Shown here: positions 35,657 to 43,913 of the stretch, piece by piece
Position numbering within the stretch: position 1 is the first letter of the stretch
Layout: each line of letters starts with the position of its first letter
Source: UBA6168 sp964423205
GTDB lineage: Bacteria; Bacteroidota; Bacteroidia; Chitinophagales; Saprospiraceae
DNA length: 64,000 nucleotides
Direction: 5' to 3'
Assembly: GCA_964423205.1 (NCBI GenBank)
Contig: CAYRDX010000011.1
Location: 16,420 to 80,419, forward strand
Made by a program: the position numbers and the translations under genes
Notes under the pieces: model-generated
The model's input: the letters and a program-made list of their open reading frames with translations, nothing else
The model's database searches: none
Told to the model about the DNA's origin: nothing

Positions 35657-36832
35657 TCATTTAAATACTTCTTCTTCCCAAAGTTTTATGGAGTCGGAAA
35701 AGGCGCCAACCTGTTCCTTGATGACTTTGAACTGCCCCGTGTTTTCATGAAACTGAAAACAGATGTGCCTTATGCCAGCTCCATCGCAAGCTTTTACCAG
35801 AATTGGCTGGTCGAGCAATGCCGGATCGCAAAAACTCGCTGCAGCGAAAATGACTCCATCTGCTTTGCGGCGTTTAACCTGCGCCACTAATAACTCGCCT
35901 TTTGGATTTTCAACATCGTAAACGGCAGAAGAGAAAACACTCCTCGTCAAATAGGCATCTACCAATGAGCCCAATGGGTCATCTGTATCAGCAGCCACAT
36001 CTCCTTTTATCCATCTCGAGCCCAGCATGAGGTCGTCATCCACAATGTAGCAACCCGCCTTTTCGATGGTTTTTATCAATCCAATCGGCGGCTGCTCACA
36101 GAAGGAACCTGAAATAACCACTCGGATATTATCCATCGGCTCACCTACATTTTGACTGATGTGGTTAATTGCCTCCCTGAGTTTCTCATTGTGCTCCTCA
36201 ACGGGCATCAGCAATCCAGCTCTCAAAATATAATAAGTATCCTCTGTACTCAGTCTCCACGGATACTCCGTCCGGATGTCGTAAATCCGCTCTATCAGTT
36301 TTCTGTTTTCATTGAATAAGGAAATCGATTTGTTGAGATTCTCTGGTGTCACCTTTTTCCCGGTGATTTGCTCCACTTTGTTTATAACATGTTGCAATTC
36401 ACTGCGGTAAAAGACACCCCCAGTTTCAGGACTGAAGTTTTGCGGGTAGTCGAGGTATTTGGCAAACTTACCTTTTCCCATTAGTCGGAACATTCCGGAA
36501 AGGTTGCGGATGACGTCGCATATAGAAGGAAAAACAAAGCCATCAAAAGCATTCAGGTTACCGTGGAGCGCCATTTCAACAATGCCCCGCGGTATATGGC
36601 AGATGTATGATTGGTAATAGGCATCACCCCTGACAATCTGCATCCGGTCACCGCTGCCCATAATTCCAACGGCCAGCCCACCTGCAGCATGAATGATTTC
36701 CCTGGGAAAATAGATAGGCATAAAACCGACGAGTACCTTGCCGGGACTTTCATTCTTCCATGCAATAGGTCGCTTGAAATGCAGATCAAACGCAAGATCC
36801 TTGCACTCGGCAATGATTTCTTCTAATCTCAT
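35657..36832 (-). CDS. bcrC: Benzoyl-CoA reductase, catalytic subunit C
   Basis: Start ATG 36832 (MRLEEIIAECKDLAFD) gives 391 residues, as in known BcrC; an upstream ATG at 36904 adds 24 unconserved residues. Class I BcrC signatures are clear: GFMPIYFPREIIHAAGGL, GDAYYQSYICHIPR, FPSICDVIRNLSGM, and SGSFCEQPP. It is the first gene of the minus-strand operon, which extends to kamE. Upstream a possible promoter is seen at 36932-36939. Confidence 0.95.
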   Translation of the reverse strand: MRLEEIIAECKDLAFDLHFKRPIAWKNESPGKVLVGFMPIYFPREIIHAAGGLAVGIMGSGDRMQIVRGDAYYQSYICHIPRGIVEMALHGNLNAFDGFVFPSICDVIRNLSGMFRLMGKGKFAKYLDYPQNFSPETGGVFYRSELQHVINKVEQITGKKVTPENLNKSISLFNENRKLIERIYDIRTEYPWRLSTEDTYYILRAGLLMPVEEHNEKLREAINHISQNVGEPMDNIRVVISGSFCEQPPIGLIKTIEKAGCYIVDDDLMLGSRWIKGDVAADTDDPLGSLVDAYLTRSVFSSAVYDVENPKGELLVAQVKRRKADGVIFAAASFCDPALLDQPILVKACDGAGIRHICFQFHENTGQFKVIKEQVGAFSDSIKLWEEEVFK

Positions 36833-37180
36833 ATTGGCTCGGTTAGGTTGGCCTGCTACTTGGCACCAATCCAGATGATGATTCGGTGCGTTTTCAAAAA
36901 GCAAAAATTAAATTTCACAGGCTATGACCTCCAAAGCTAAAAATGAGGCCTTGCGGAAAAAGAAAGTTAGAATCATTTTATGTGATGATTTTTGTCACCT
37001 CTTTAGTTTTTATTAATGTCTCAAATGTGTATGCACCGCAAAACTGCCTTCCTAAATTTGTTCTCTCATTCCTCATCCTTCATCCCTCAGTCTTCATCCC
37101 TCATATCTGGTTCCCCATTTCAGTTCTTGGCCTTATCTTTCGGATTGTTTTAAACCACCCGGACTTATTAACCTAACCCA
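36833..37180. other. Divergent intergenic region between bcrC and the SDR gene
   Basis: This region of 348 bases must hold promoters for both directions. At 37062-37108 lie CATTCCTCATCCTTCATCCC words (family D). The small frame at 36943-37176 runs through these words and has no support as a gene. No regulator-binding palindrome is obvious. Confidence 0.5.
36932..36939 (-). promoter_or_regulatory. Possible -7 element for the bcr operon (TAGCTTTG)
   Basis: The minus-strand TAGCTTTG fits the consensus TAnnTTTG, 100 bases before the bcrC start. No good TTTG lies at the expected distance upstream, so it is tentative. Confidence 0.3.
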
Positions 37181-37939
37181 ATGAAAAAGAGAATAGCCTT
37201 TGTTACAGGAGCTGCAAAAGGAATTGGAAAAGCAATTGCGCAGCGTCTGGTACTGGATGGAATATTTGTGGTATTAATCGATACTGACCCTTTGGGTGAA
37301 AAACTTGCTGAGGAGTTGGGTCATGAAAATTGTCGCTTTGCTGAATGCGACATAGCCCAAGAATCTCAGGTGAAGTCGCTGTTTTCAACCTTCCTTGATG
37401 AATACCAACAGATTGACATATTGGTCAACAACGCTGGCATCATCAAAGACAACCTCATCTGGAAAATGAGCTCCGATGATTTTAACACCGTCATCGACGT
37501 CAATCTGAAGGGCACCTGGCTGATGTGCCGGGAAGCAGCCATCATTATGAGACAACAACAGAGTGGCCGAATCGTAAACATCAGTTCCCGAGCCTGGCTG
37601 GGAAACAGAGGGCAATCCAATTACTCCGCTTCAAAAGCCGGTATCATAGGTCTTACACGGTCCCTTGCTCTTGAACTGGGCAGGTACAATGTACTGGTAA
37701 ATGCAGTTGCACCAGGACTTATCGACACGCCTTTAACACAGGGGCTTACACCTGAAGTGCTCGAAAGACTCATTGAAGCCCAACCCACCAAAAGCATGGG
37801 CAAACCAGAAGATGTGGCAAATGCAGTCTCTTTTTTGGTAAGCGACAAAACCCTTTTCATCACAGGACAGACGCTATATGTTGATGGTGGAAAAAGTATT
37901 GGGGCGGGGGGGGGTGATGTAGTGAGGGCCAATCTTTAG
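37181..37939 (+). CDS. SDR-family dehydrogenase (FabG-like)
   Basis: This 252-residue protein has TGAAKGIGKAIA near the N terminus, LVNNAGI, catalytic serine in NISSRA, YSASKAG with the Tyr-Lys pair, and VDGG at the end. It is transcribed divergently from the bcr operon. A plausible role is oxidation of 3-hydroxypimelyl-CoA to 3-oxopimelyl-CoA ahead of the thiolase, but FabG-like sequences are too broad to assign. Near the 3' end a run of nine G (37906-37914) could slip; a frameshift there would alter only about the last eight residues. Confidence 0.82.
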   Translation: MKKRIAFVTGAAKGIGKAIAQRLVLDGIFVVLIDTDPLGEKLAEELGHENCRFAECDIAQESQVKSLFSTFLDEYQQIDILVNNAGIIKDNLIWKMSSDDFNTVIDVNLKGTWLMCREAAIIMRQQQSGRIVNISSRAWLGNRGQSNYSASKAGIIGLTRSLALELGRYNVLVNAVAPGLIDTPLTQGLTPEVLERLIEAQPTKSMGKPEDVANAVSFLVSDKTLFITGQTLYVDGGKSIGAGGGDVVRANL

Positions 37940-37969
37940 GGTATTGTGATGTCGTTTTTGCACAGATTT

Positions 37970-38032
37970 CCTTTTTGATTTACGATTTACGATTGTCCCG
38001 TTTCGGGATAATCGTAAATCGTAATTAAAAAT
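37970..38032. repeat. Family C palindrome after the SDR gene
   Basis: GATTTACGATTTACGATTGT and the complementary ATAATCGTAAATCGTAATTA surround a CCCGTTTCGGG core, forming a nearly perfect long hairpin. It may double as a terminator. Confidence 0.8.
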
Positions 38033-38129
38033 AATATCCTGGTGTTAATCTAAGGCATTAAACTTTGGAGGCAGAGGCTCAATAAAGAAAAAAATAAAAT
38101 TGCACTACCTTTGCGCAGCAAACTTATTG

Positions 38130-38159
38130 CCCCTGCCTGTTGTTTTGGCGGGGGTTTTT
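38130..38159 (+). terminator. Terminator-like hairpin in the trhP leader
   Basis: CCCCTGCC pairs with GGCGGGGG (one G-T) across a nine-base loop and is followed by TTTTT. It lies between a -7-like box TACCTTTG at 38106-38113 and the gene start at 38192, so it could act as an attenuator or stop readthrough from upstream. Confidence 0.6.
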
Positions 38160-38176
38160 ATTGGAAAATACCTTTG
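38144..38176 (+). promoter_or_regulatory. Candidate promoter for trhP
   Basis: TTTG (38144-38147), a 21-base spacer and TACCTTTG (38169-38176) match the Bacteroidota -33/-7 pattern. It overlaps the hairpin at 38130-38159. Transcription would begin just before ATG 38192, giving a very short leader unless the start at ATG 38225 is used. Confidence 0.5.
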
Positions 38177-38191
38177 TTATCATATTGAAGC

Positions 38192-39448
38192 ATGAAGTCT
38201 GAGGTTAAAAAGAAATATCCTACCATGGAATTGATGGCCCCTGCAGGAGGGCATGAAGCCCTGATGGCGGGCATACAGGCAGGAGCAGGGTCTGTCTATT
38301 TTGGAGTGGAACAATTGAACATGAGGGCTCGGAACAACCTTAATTTCACACTTGAGGACCTCCCCAAAATTGCCGAAACCTGCCACAAACACGGTGTAAA
38401 AGCCTATCTCACATTGAATACCATATTGTACGACCACGATATCTCACTGATGAAAACCATTGTGGATACGGCAAAAGACAGTGGTATTAATGCCATTATC
38501 GCTTCCGATTTTGCGGCTATGCACTATGCCCGAAAGGCGGGCATGCCCATCCATGTGTCCACTCAGGCCAATGTGAGCAATGTGGAAACAGTGGAATTTT
38601 TTGCGCCTTTCGCCGATGTCATGGTGCTTGCTCGTGAACTGAGCATCATGCAGGTGGCCGAGATAATCCGTCAGATTGTGAAAAAGCAGATTAAAGGCCC
38701 TTCGGGGGAGTTGGTTCGGATTGAAATTTTTGGGCACGGCGCACTTTGTATGGCCATCTCCGGAAAGTGTTATCTGAGTCTGCATTCACATTTTGCCTCT
38801 GCCAACAGGGGTGCCTGTATCCAGAACTGTCGCCGGAATTACGTGGTGACCGACAAACAGGATGGCATCGAACTGGAAATAGACAACGAGTATATCATGT
38901 CGGCCAAAGACCTTTGCACCATTGGCTTCCTGGATAAAATAGCAGATGCCGGGGTGACGGTTTTAAAAATAGAAGGCCGCAGCCGCTCCTCCGACTATGT
39001 TTATACCACCACGAAGTGTTACAAAGAAGCACTGGATGCCATTGCCGAAGGCACTTACACCAAAGAAAAAGTAAAAGATTGGGAAACCCACCTCGCTACC
39101 GTTTACAATCGTGGATTTTGGGATGGTTACTACCTGGGCAGGAAAATGGGTGAATGGAATGACGAATATGGTTCCAAGGCCACCAAACGCAAAATCTATA
39201 TCGGACGCGGAATAAAATACTTTGGAAAGGTGCAGGTGGGTGAGTTCAGGATTGAAAAGGAAGAACTCTCAGTCGGCGATGAAATTTTCATCAGCGGCCC
39301 AACTACCGGGGTTATCCAAACCACTGTGAAAGAACTCCGTGTGGACGACCAGGGAACGACCACTGTAAAAAAAGGTGACATCGTTTCCATGCCTCTTGAC
39401 ACCAAAATCCGCCGGGCAGATAAACTCTACAAAATCGTTGACGCATAG
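38192..39448 (+). CDS. Peptidase U32 family protein, TrhP-like
   Basis: This 418-residue protein begins with MELMAPAGGHEALMAGIQAG (ATG 38225) after an optional 11-residue extension from ATG 38192. HGALCMAISGKCYLS and NRGACIQNCRRNY carry the conserved cysteines of the U32 family, and a C-terminal beta-barrel follows. The bacterial TrhP members help make 5-hydroxyuridine at the wobble position of some tRNAs, using prephenate-derived metabolites. The ferredoxin gene starts on the last base of its stop codon, suggesting an Fe-S or electron partner. Confidence 0.8.
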   Translation: MKSEVKKKYPTMELMAPAGGHEALMAGIQAGAGSVYFGVEQLNMRARNNLNFTLEDLPKIAETCHKHGVKAYLTLNTILYDHDISLMKTIVDTAKDSGINAIIASDFAAMHYARKAGMPIHVSTQANVSNVETVEFFAPFADVMVLARELSIMQVAEIIRQIVKKQIKGPSGELVRIEIFGHGALCMAISGKCYLSLHSHFASANRGACIQNCRRNYVVTDKQDGIELEIDNEYIMSAKDLCTIGFLDKIADAGVTVLKIEGRSRSSDYVYTTTKCYKEALDAIAEGTYTKEKVKDWETHLATVYNRGFWDGYYLGRKMGEWNDEYGSKATKRKIYIGRGIKYFGKVQVGEFRIEKEELSVGDEIFISGPTTGVIQTTVKELRVDDQGTTTVKKGDIVSMPLDTKIRRADKLYKIVDA

Positions 39449-39696
39449 TGATACGCATCTTACACCTCAGAAGAAAATGCATTGGCTGTAATGGCTGTGT
39501 GGAAGCCGACCCTACCCGCTGGGCCATGTCCCGAAAGGACGGAAAAAGCATCCTCATCGGTGCCCAGGAAAATAAAGGCATCTTTCAACTTATCACCGAA
39601 GTGGATGATTTCGAAACGGCAGTCATGGCCGCTGAAATCTGCCCCGTGAATATCATTAAAGTGGAGAAGCTGAAGGAGGATATTATGGTTGGTTAG
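39448..39696 (+). CDS. Small ferredoxin
   Basis: This 82-residue protein starts with GTG at 39448, overlapping the previous stop by one base. It has CIGCNGC at residues 11-17 and a fourth cysteine in AEICPVNI, fitting a single [4Fe-4S] cluster. It is probably coupled to the U32 protein. Benzoyl-CoA reductase needs a low-potential ferredoxin, usually with two clusters, so a role there is only speculation. Confidence 0.82.
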   Translation: MIRILHLRRKCIGCNGCVEADPTRWAMSRKDGKSILIGAQENKGIFQLITEVDDFETAVMAAEICPVNIIKVEKLKEDIMVG

Positions 39697-39697
39697 A

Positions 39698-40061
39698 AAT
39701 TGAGGATGGGAGGATAGGAGGATATGAAGATTGGAGGATCACTTCTCAGCTAGTGGATTTTCTCCGCGTCCCTCTGTCTCCTCGGTGCACCTCTGTGAAA
39801 CTTACTTTTTCCAACGCATTATCTTATTATCATTCGTGCCTTGGTGTTTTTGTGGCAAAAACTCCCCAGTTATTAAAAATTTCTGCCGGACTGACGAAAC
39901 TCATCATTTTTAAATCTGAGATGCCAGTAATTTGCTTTCGCAACTGAAAACATTTTATTATGTAATGAGTCAAAAATAAAGTTGCCAAATTGTTTTTCTA
40001 ACCACTTGAAAATCAGCTGGAAAACTTTTGCCTTTTGCCTTTTTACTTTTGCCTTTTTACT
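39698..40061. repeat. Repeat block upstream of kal: families D, G, H and A copy 4
   Basis: 39698-39742 holds GAGGATGGGAGGATAGGAGG words (D), and 39749-39800 holds CGCGTCCCTCTGTCTCC-type words (G). 39832-39862 holds CTTGGTGTTTTTGTGGCAAA (H), and 39961-40061 begins AATGAGTCAAAAATAAAGTTG (A). The 513-base gap between ferredoxin and kal consists largely of these and contains no credible gene. Confidence 0.75.
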
Positions 40062-40209
40062 ATGTATGTTTTTTCCTGGAAATCAAATCAAAAAGAGCTA
40101 AGGTCCGCCACTCCTGAATGGACCTTTGTCTGCCTGCATTTCCCGCCGGGCTAACGGCTTTCTCACCCCTGTTAACACACACTTTTTTGTATTCCTTAAT
40201 TCAGTTGAA

Positions 40210-40599
40210 ATGGAAAAAGTATTAATCCGCCTTCGGTTGGGTACACATGACGCACACTACGGTGGCAATCTCGTCGATGGCGCCAAAATGCTGCAACTTT
40301 TTGGAGATGTAGCTACTGAGTTACTCATTCGCCACGATGGTGATGAGGGGCTTTTCAAAGCTTATGACATGGTGGAATTTATGGCCCCGGTTTATGCAGG
40401 CGACTACATCGAAGCCGAAGGGTATATCACTCATGTCGGCAACACCTCGCGCAAGATGGCTTTTGAAGCAAGAAAAGTCGTAGTGCCAAGAACGGATATT
40501 TCCGATTCGGCAGCTGACTTTCTTGAAACTCCGGTTGTCGTTTGCCGTGCAACGGGAACCTGTGTTGTGCCATTGGCCAATCAACGGAAAAGCAAATAG
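40210..40599 (+). CDS. kal: 3-aminobutyryl-CoA ammonia-lyase
   Basis: Start ATG 40210 (MEKVLIRLRLGTHDAHYGG) gives 129 residues, the size of known Kal. It is a small hot-dog-fold protein with LGTHDAHYGGNLVDGA and MVEFMAPVYAGDYIEAEG. It removes ammonia from L-3-aminobutyryl-CoA to give crotonyl-CoA, the last dedicated step of lysine fermentation. It is followed 20 bases later by kce. Confidence 0.9.
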   Translation: MEKVLIRLRLGTHDAHYGGNLVDGAKMLQLFGDVATELLIRHDGDEGLFKAYDMVEFMAPVYAGDYIEAEGYITHVGNTSRKMAFEARKVVVPRTDISDSAADFLETPVVVCRATGTCVVPLANQRKSK

Positions 40600-40619
40600 T
40601 TCAAAAAAAAACAACCATC

Positions 40620-41444
40620 ATGGAAAAGTTGATTATTACTGCTGCTATTTGTGGCGCGGAAGTAACAAAAGAACACAATCCAGCTGTGCCTTACACCATC
40701 GACGAAATTGTTCGGGAGGCCACACTGGCTTACAATGCCGGCGCCAGCATCATTCACCTGCATGTGCGCTGGGATGACGGCACACCCACGCAGGACAAAG
40801 AGCGCTTTCGCCTGGCCATCAATGCCATAAAAGCCGTTTTGCCGGATGTCATTATTCAGCCTTCCACGGGAGGTGCAGTGGGCATGACAAACGACGAACG
40901 GTTGCAACCCACAGAATTACGGCCTGAAATGGCAACCCTGGATTGCGGTACGCTCAATTTTGGTGGCGACGAAGTATTTATGAATACGGAAAATACCATC
41001 AAGTATTTCGGGCAAAGGATGATAGAACTGGGTATCAAACCCGAACTGGAGGTGTTCGACAAAAGCATGATTGACATGGCACTGCGCCTCCACAAAAAAG
41101 GATTCATCCAAAGCCCCATGCATTTCGACCTCGTTATGGGAGTCAACGGAGGTATTTCCGGCGAACTGCGCGACTTTGTTTTCATGCGGCACAGCCTTCC
41201 TGCTGATGCAACCTATACCGTTGCCGGAATTGGGCGTTATGAGTTTCCACTCGCAGTAGCCGCTATCATCGATGGTGGTCATGTCAGGGTTGGGCTTGAA
41301 GACAATACCTACATTTCGAAAGGCGTACTGGCTAAATCCAACGGCGAACTTGTAGAAAAAGTGGTTCGCCTGGCAAAGGAACTGGGCAGGGAAATTGCCA
41401 GTCCGGCTGACGCGAGGAAGATTCTTAGTTTGAAAGAAATTTAA
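40620..41444 (+). CDS. kce: 3-keto-5-aminohexanoate cleavage enzyme (BKACE family)
   Basis: Start ATG 40620 (MEKLIITAAICGAEVTKE) gives 274 residues. It is a TIM-barrel BKACE enzyme with the zinc-binding histidines in IIHLHVRWDDGTPTQD. QPSTGGAVGM, the ELEVFDKSMI strand and VRVGLEDNTY are also visible. It reacts 5-amino-3-oxohexanoate with acetyl-CoA, giving acetoacetate and 3-aminobutyryl-CoA. Neighbours kal and kdd make the lysine assignment secure, as BKACE members alone vary in substrate. Confidence 0.95.
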   Translation: MEKLIITAAICGAEVTKEHNPAVPYTIDEIVREATLAYNAGASIIHLHVRWDDGTPTQDKERFRLAINAIKAVLPDVIIQPSTGGAVGMTNDERLQPTELRPEMATLDCGTLNFGGDEVFMNTENTIKYFGQRMIELGIKPELEVFDKSMIDMALRLHKKGFIQSPMHFDLVMGVNGGISGELRDFVFMRHSLPADATYTVAGIGRYEFPLAVAAIIDGGHVRVGLEDNTYISKGVLAKSNGELVEKVVRLAKELGREIASPADARKILSLKEI

Positions 41445-41477
41445 GAGGTGACACGTTACGGAAAGGTGTCACATCTC
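41445..41477. repeat. Hairpin of the GAGGTGACACC family after kce
   Basis: GAGGTGACAC and GTGTCACATCTC flank a GTTACGGAAAG loop. It is the same element as at 18053 and forms a stem in the 59-base gap between kce and kdd. Confidence 0.7.
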
Positions 41478-41503
41478 CAACCAAATTCTAAAAGTTTTAA
41501 AAA

Positions 41504-42544
41504 ATGAAAAAGGGAAATAAATACGGAACGCATCGTGTATTGGAGCCAAAAGGCGTGCTGCCACAGCCCGCCAACCTGCTCGACAACAATATGGACGAAA
41601 TCTATGACAACGAAATCCTGATTGACGTAAAAACGCTGAATGTTGATTCGGCGAGTTTTACCCAAATAAAGGAACAGGCCGGTGGCGATGAAAAGAAGAT
41701 TGCAGAAATCATGCTCGGCATCGTTGCGAAGCAGGGCAAGCACCGCAACCCGGTCACAGGTTCCGGTGGCATGTTGCTCGGTGTGGTGGAAAAAATAGGC
41801 TCCGCCCTGGAAGGTAAAATCAACCTGAAGCCAGGCGACAAAATCGCAACGCTGGTATCACTGTCATTGACCCCACTGCGCATTGACAAAATCAAGGAAA
41901 TCCGGAAGGACGTGGACCAGGTTGACATTGACGGCAAAGCCATCCTGTTTGAAAGTGGCATCTATGCCAAAATTCCGGATGATATGTCTGAAAAACTGGT
42001 GCTGTCGGCACTCGACGTAGCCGGTGCTCCGGCCCAGACAGCCAAACTCGTAAAACCCGGCGACACCGTGTTCATCATCGGTGCAGGAGGCAAGTCAGGC
42101 ATGATGTGCTGTTACGAAGCCAAAAAACGCGCTGGGGTAACAGGCAAGGTGATTGGCCTAACCCACAGCGAAAAAAGCACCAAACGACTCATGGACCTTG
42201 GCTTTTGCGATTATGTTTTTTCGGCTGACGCCACCCAGCCGCTGCCCATTTTGGAGAAAATGGAGCAACTGACCAATGGAAAACTGGCCGACATCACCAT
42301 CAACAACGTCAACATACCCGACACGGAGATGACGAGCATACTCTGCACCAAGGATGACGGACTGGTGTATTTTTTCTCCATGGCGACGAGCTTTACAAAA
42401 GCCGCACTGGGTGCGGAAGGTGTTGCCAGTGACGTTACGATGATTGTAGGCAATGGCTACACGCGAGGCCATGCCGAAATCACGCTGGAACTGTTGAGGG
42501 AAAGCGAAAAACTGCGCAAGATTTTTGAAGAATTGTATGCATAA
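41504..42544 (+). CDS. kdd: L-erythro-3,5-diaminohexanoate dehydrogenase
   Basis: This 346-residue protein starts with KYGTHRVLEPKGVLPQPANLLDN, the typical Kdd N terminus. It has the nucleotide-binding FIIGAGGKSGMMCCYEAKKRAG. It oxidatively deaminates 3,5-diaminohexanoate with NAD(P) to 5-amino-3-oxohexanoate. It lies between kce and kamA, as expected for the pathway. Confidence 0.95.
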   Translation: MKKGNKYGTHRVLEPKGVLPQPANLLDNNMDEIYDNEILIDVKTLNVDSASFTQIKEQAGGDEKKIAEIMLGIVAKQGKHRNPVTGSGGMLLGVVEKIGSALEGKINLKPGDKIATLVSLSLTPLRIDKIKEIRKDVDQVDIDGKAILFESGIYAKIPDDMSEKLVLSALDVAGAPAQTAKLVKPGDTVFIIGAGGKSGMMCCYEAKKRAGVTGKVIGLTHSEKSTKRLMDLGFCDYVFSADATQPLPILEKMEQLTNGKLADITINNVNIPDTEMTSILCTKDDGLVYFFSMATSFTKAALGAEGVASDVTMIVGNGYTRGHAEITLELLRESEKLRKIFEELYA

Positions 42545-42548
42545 TTTA

Positions 42549-42637
42549 TAACCGCGGAGACTCGGAGAGCACGGAGAGACACAGAGATAACTCCGTGAAC
42601 CTCCGTGTCTCTGTGTCTCCGTGTCTCCGTGGTAAAA
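42549..42637. repeat. Family B inverted repeat between kdd and kamA
   Basis: ACCGCGGAGACTCGGAGAGC and related words are matched by reversed words (CTCCGTGTCTCCGTGGTA) across a short centre, so the entire gap can fold into one stem-loop. Confidence 0.85.
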
Positions 42638-42648
42638 ACACCTAAGGA

Positions 42649-43896
42649 ATGGTTACGATGACAAAAGAACCAAGAAAGGCACTTTTCAGAAAAGCCATCA
42701 TGTTTCCACATGTTACGGACGAACAATGGAATGACTGGAAATGGCAGGTGAGAAACCGGATTGAAAATCTGGACCAACTAAAAGCCCTCATCAAGTTGAC
42801 TGGTGAAGAAGAAGAAGGTGTGAGAAAAGCACTTTCAACCCTTCGGATGGCTATTACCCCATATTACCTGTCGCTGATAGACCCCGATAACCCCAATGAC
42901 CCGGTAAGAAAGCAAGCCATTCCAACCGGTCATGAAACCCACATTTCAGCTGCCGACTTAGTGGACCCACTGCACGAGGACGTGGATTCACCCGTGCCGG
43001 GACTCACCCACCGTTACCCGGACCGGGTGCTGTTCCTCATTACAGACATGTGTTCGATGTATTGCAGGCACTGCACTCGCCGCCGTTTTGCAGGCCAAAA
43101 AGACCACGCTTCTCCATCTGACCATATCGAGGGTGCCATCAATTATATCGCCAATACACCGCAGGTCAGGGATGTGCTGCTTTCGGGCGGCGATGCTCTG
43201 CTGGTGAGTGACAAGTTGCTCGAATCCATCATTCAGCGGCTGAGGCAGATACCTCACGTCGAAATCATACGCATTGGCACGAGGGTGCCCGTGGTTTGTC
43301 CTCAGCGCATCACACCTGAATTGGTGAATATGCTGAAAAAGTATCACCCCGTATGGGTGAACACCCATTTCAACCACCCCAATGAAATTACCCCTGAGGC
43401 GACCACAGCCTGCGTCATGATGGCTGATGCCGGTATTCCTCTCGGCAATCAATCAGTCTTGCTTCGAGGCGTTAACGATTGTGCACACATCATGAAAAGG
43501 CTGGTACATGGTCTGGTAAAAATCAGGGTCCGACCTTATTACATTTATCAGTGCGACCTGGCAATGGGGCTGGAGCACTTCCGAACACCGGTTTCCAAAG
43601 GTATTGAAATCATCGAAGCATTACGTGGCCATACTTCCGGTTATGCTGTGCCCACTTATGTTGTGGATGCTCCCGGTGGGGGTGGTAAAATCCCGGTCAT
43701 GCCTGAGTATTTGATTTCTCAAAGTCCGGACAAGGTGTTGCTGCGCAATTTCGAAGGTGTGATTACGGCATACACGCAGCCACATGGTTATGAGGATGAA
43801 TGTCAATGTGAAGATTGCCAGAGGGAAAGAAAACCCGATTCGCTATTGTCCATGAAGGAGGGAGATGATAAGCCCAGGCTTTACGGGAGGAAATGA
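42649..43896 (+). CDS. kamA: Lysine 2,3-aminomutase
   Basis: This 415-residue radical SAM enzyme has the cluster motif CSMYCRHC with cysteines 135, 139 and 142. VLLSGGDALLV and the glycine-rich VDAPGGGGKIP follow, then a C-terminal zinc-type motif ECQCEDCQRE. ATG 42658 is an alternative start. It converts L-lysine to L-beta-lysine with PLP, the entry step of the pathway. Confidence 0.96.
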   Translation: MVTMTKEPRKALFRKAIMFPHVTDEQWNDWKWQVRNRIENLDQLKALIKLTGEEEEGVRKALSTLRMAITPYYLSLIDPDNPNDPVRKQAIPTGHETHISAADLVDPLHEDVDSPVPGLTHRYPDRVLFLITDMCSMYCRHCTRRRFAGQKDHASPSDHIEGAINYIANTPQVRDVLLSGGDALLVSDKLLESIIQRLRQIPHVEIIRIGTRVPVVCPQRITPELVNMLKKYHPVWVNTHFNHPNEITPEATTACVMMADAGIPLGNQSVLLRGVNDCAHIMKRLVHGLVKIRVRPYYIYQCDLAMGLEHFRTPVSKGIEIIEALRGHTSGYAVPTYVVDAPGGGGKIPVMPEYLISQSPDKVLLRNFEGVITAYTQPHGYEDECQCEDCQRERKPDSLLSMKEGDDKPRLYGRK

Positions 43897-43913
43897 GATG
43901 GAGAACACGGATT

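Noticed and set aside
36943..37176. 77-codon frame between bcrC and the SDR gene
   Set aside because: It runs through family D repeat words; the hydrophobic start is not followed by any protein-like sequence.
16696..40061. Family A copies considered as a CRISPR or integron array
   Set aside because: Copies are far apart, not regularly spaced, and there are no spacers, cas genes or integrase.
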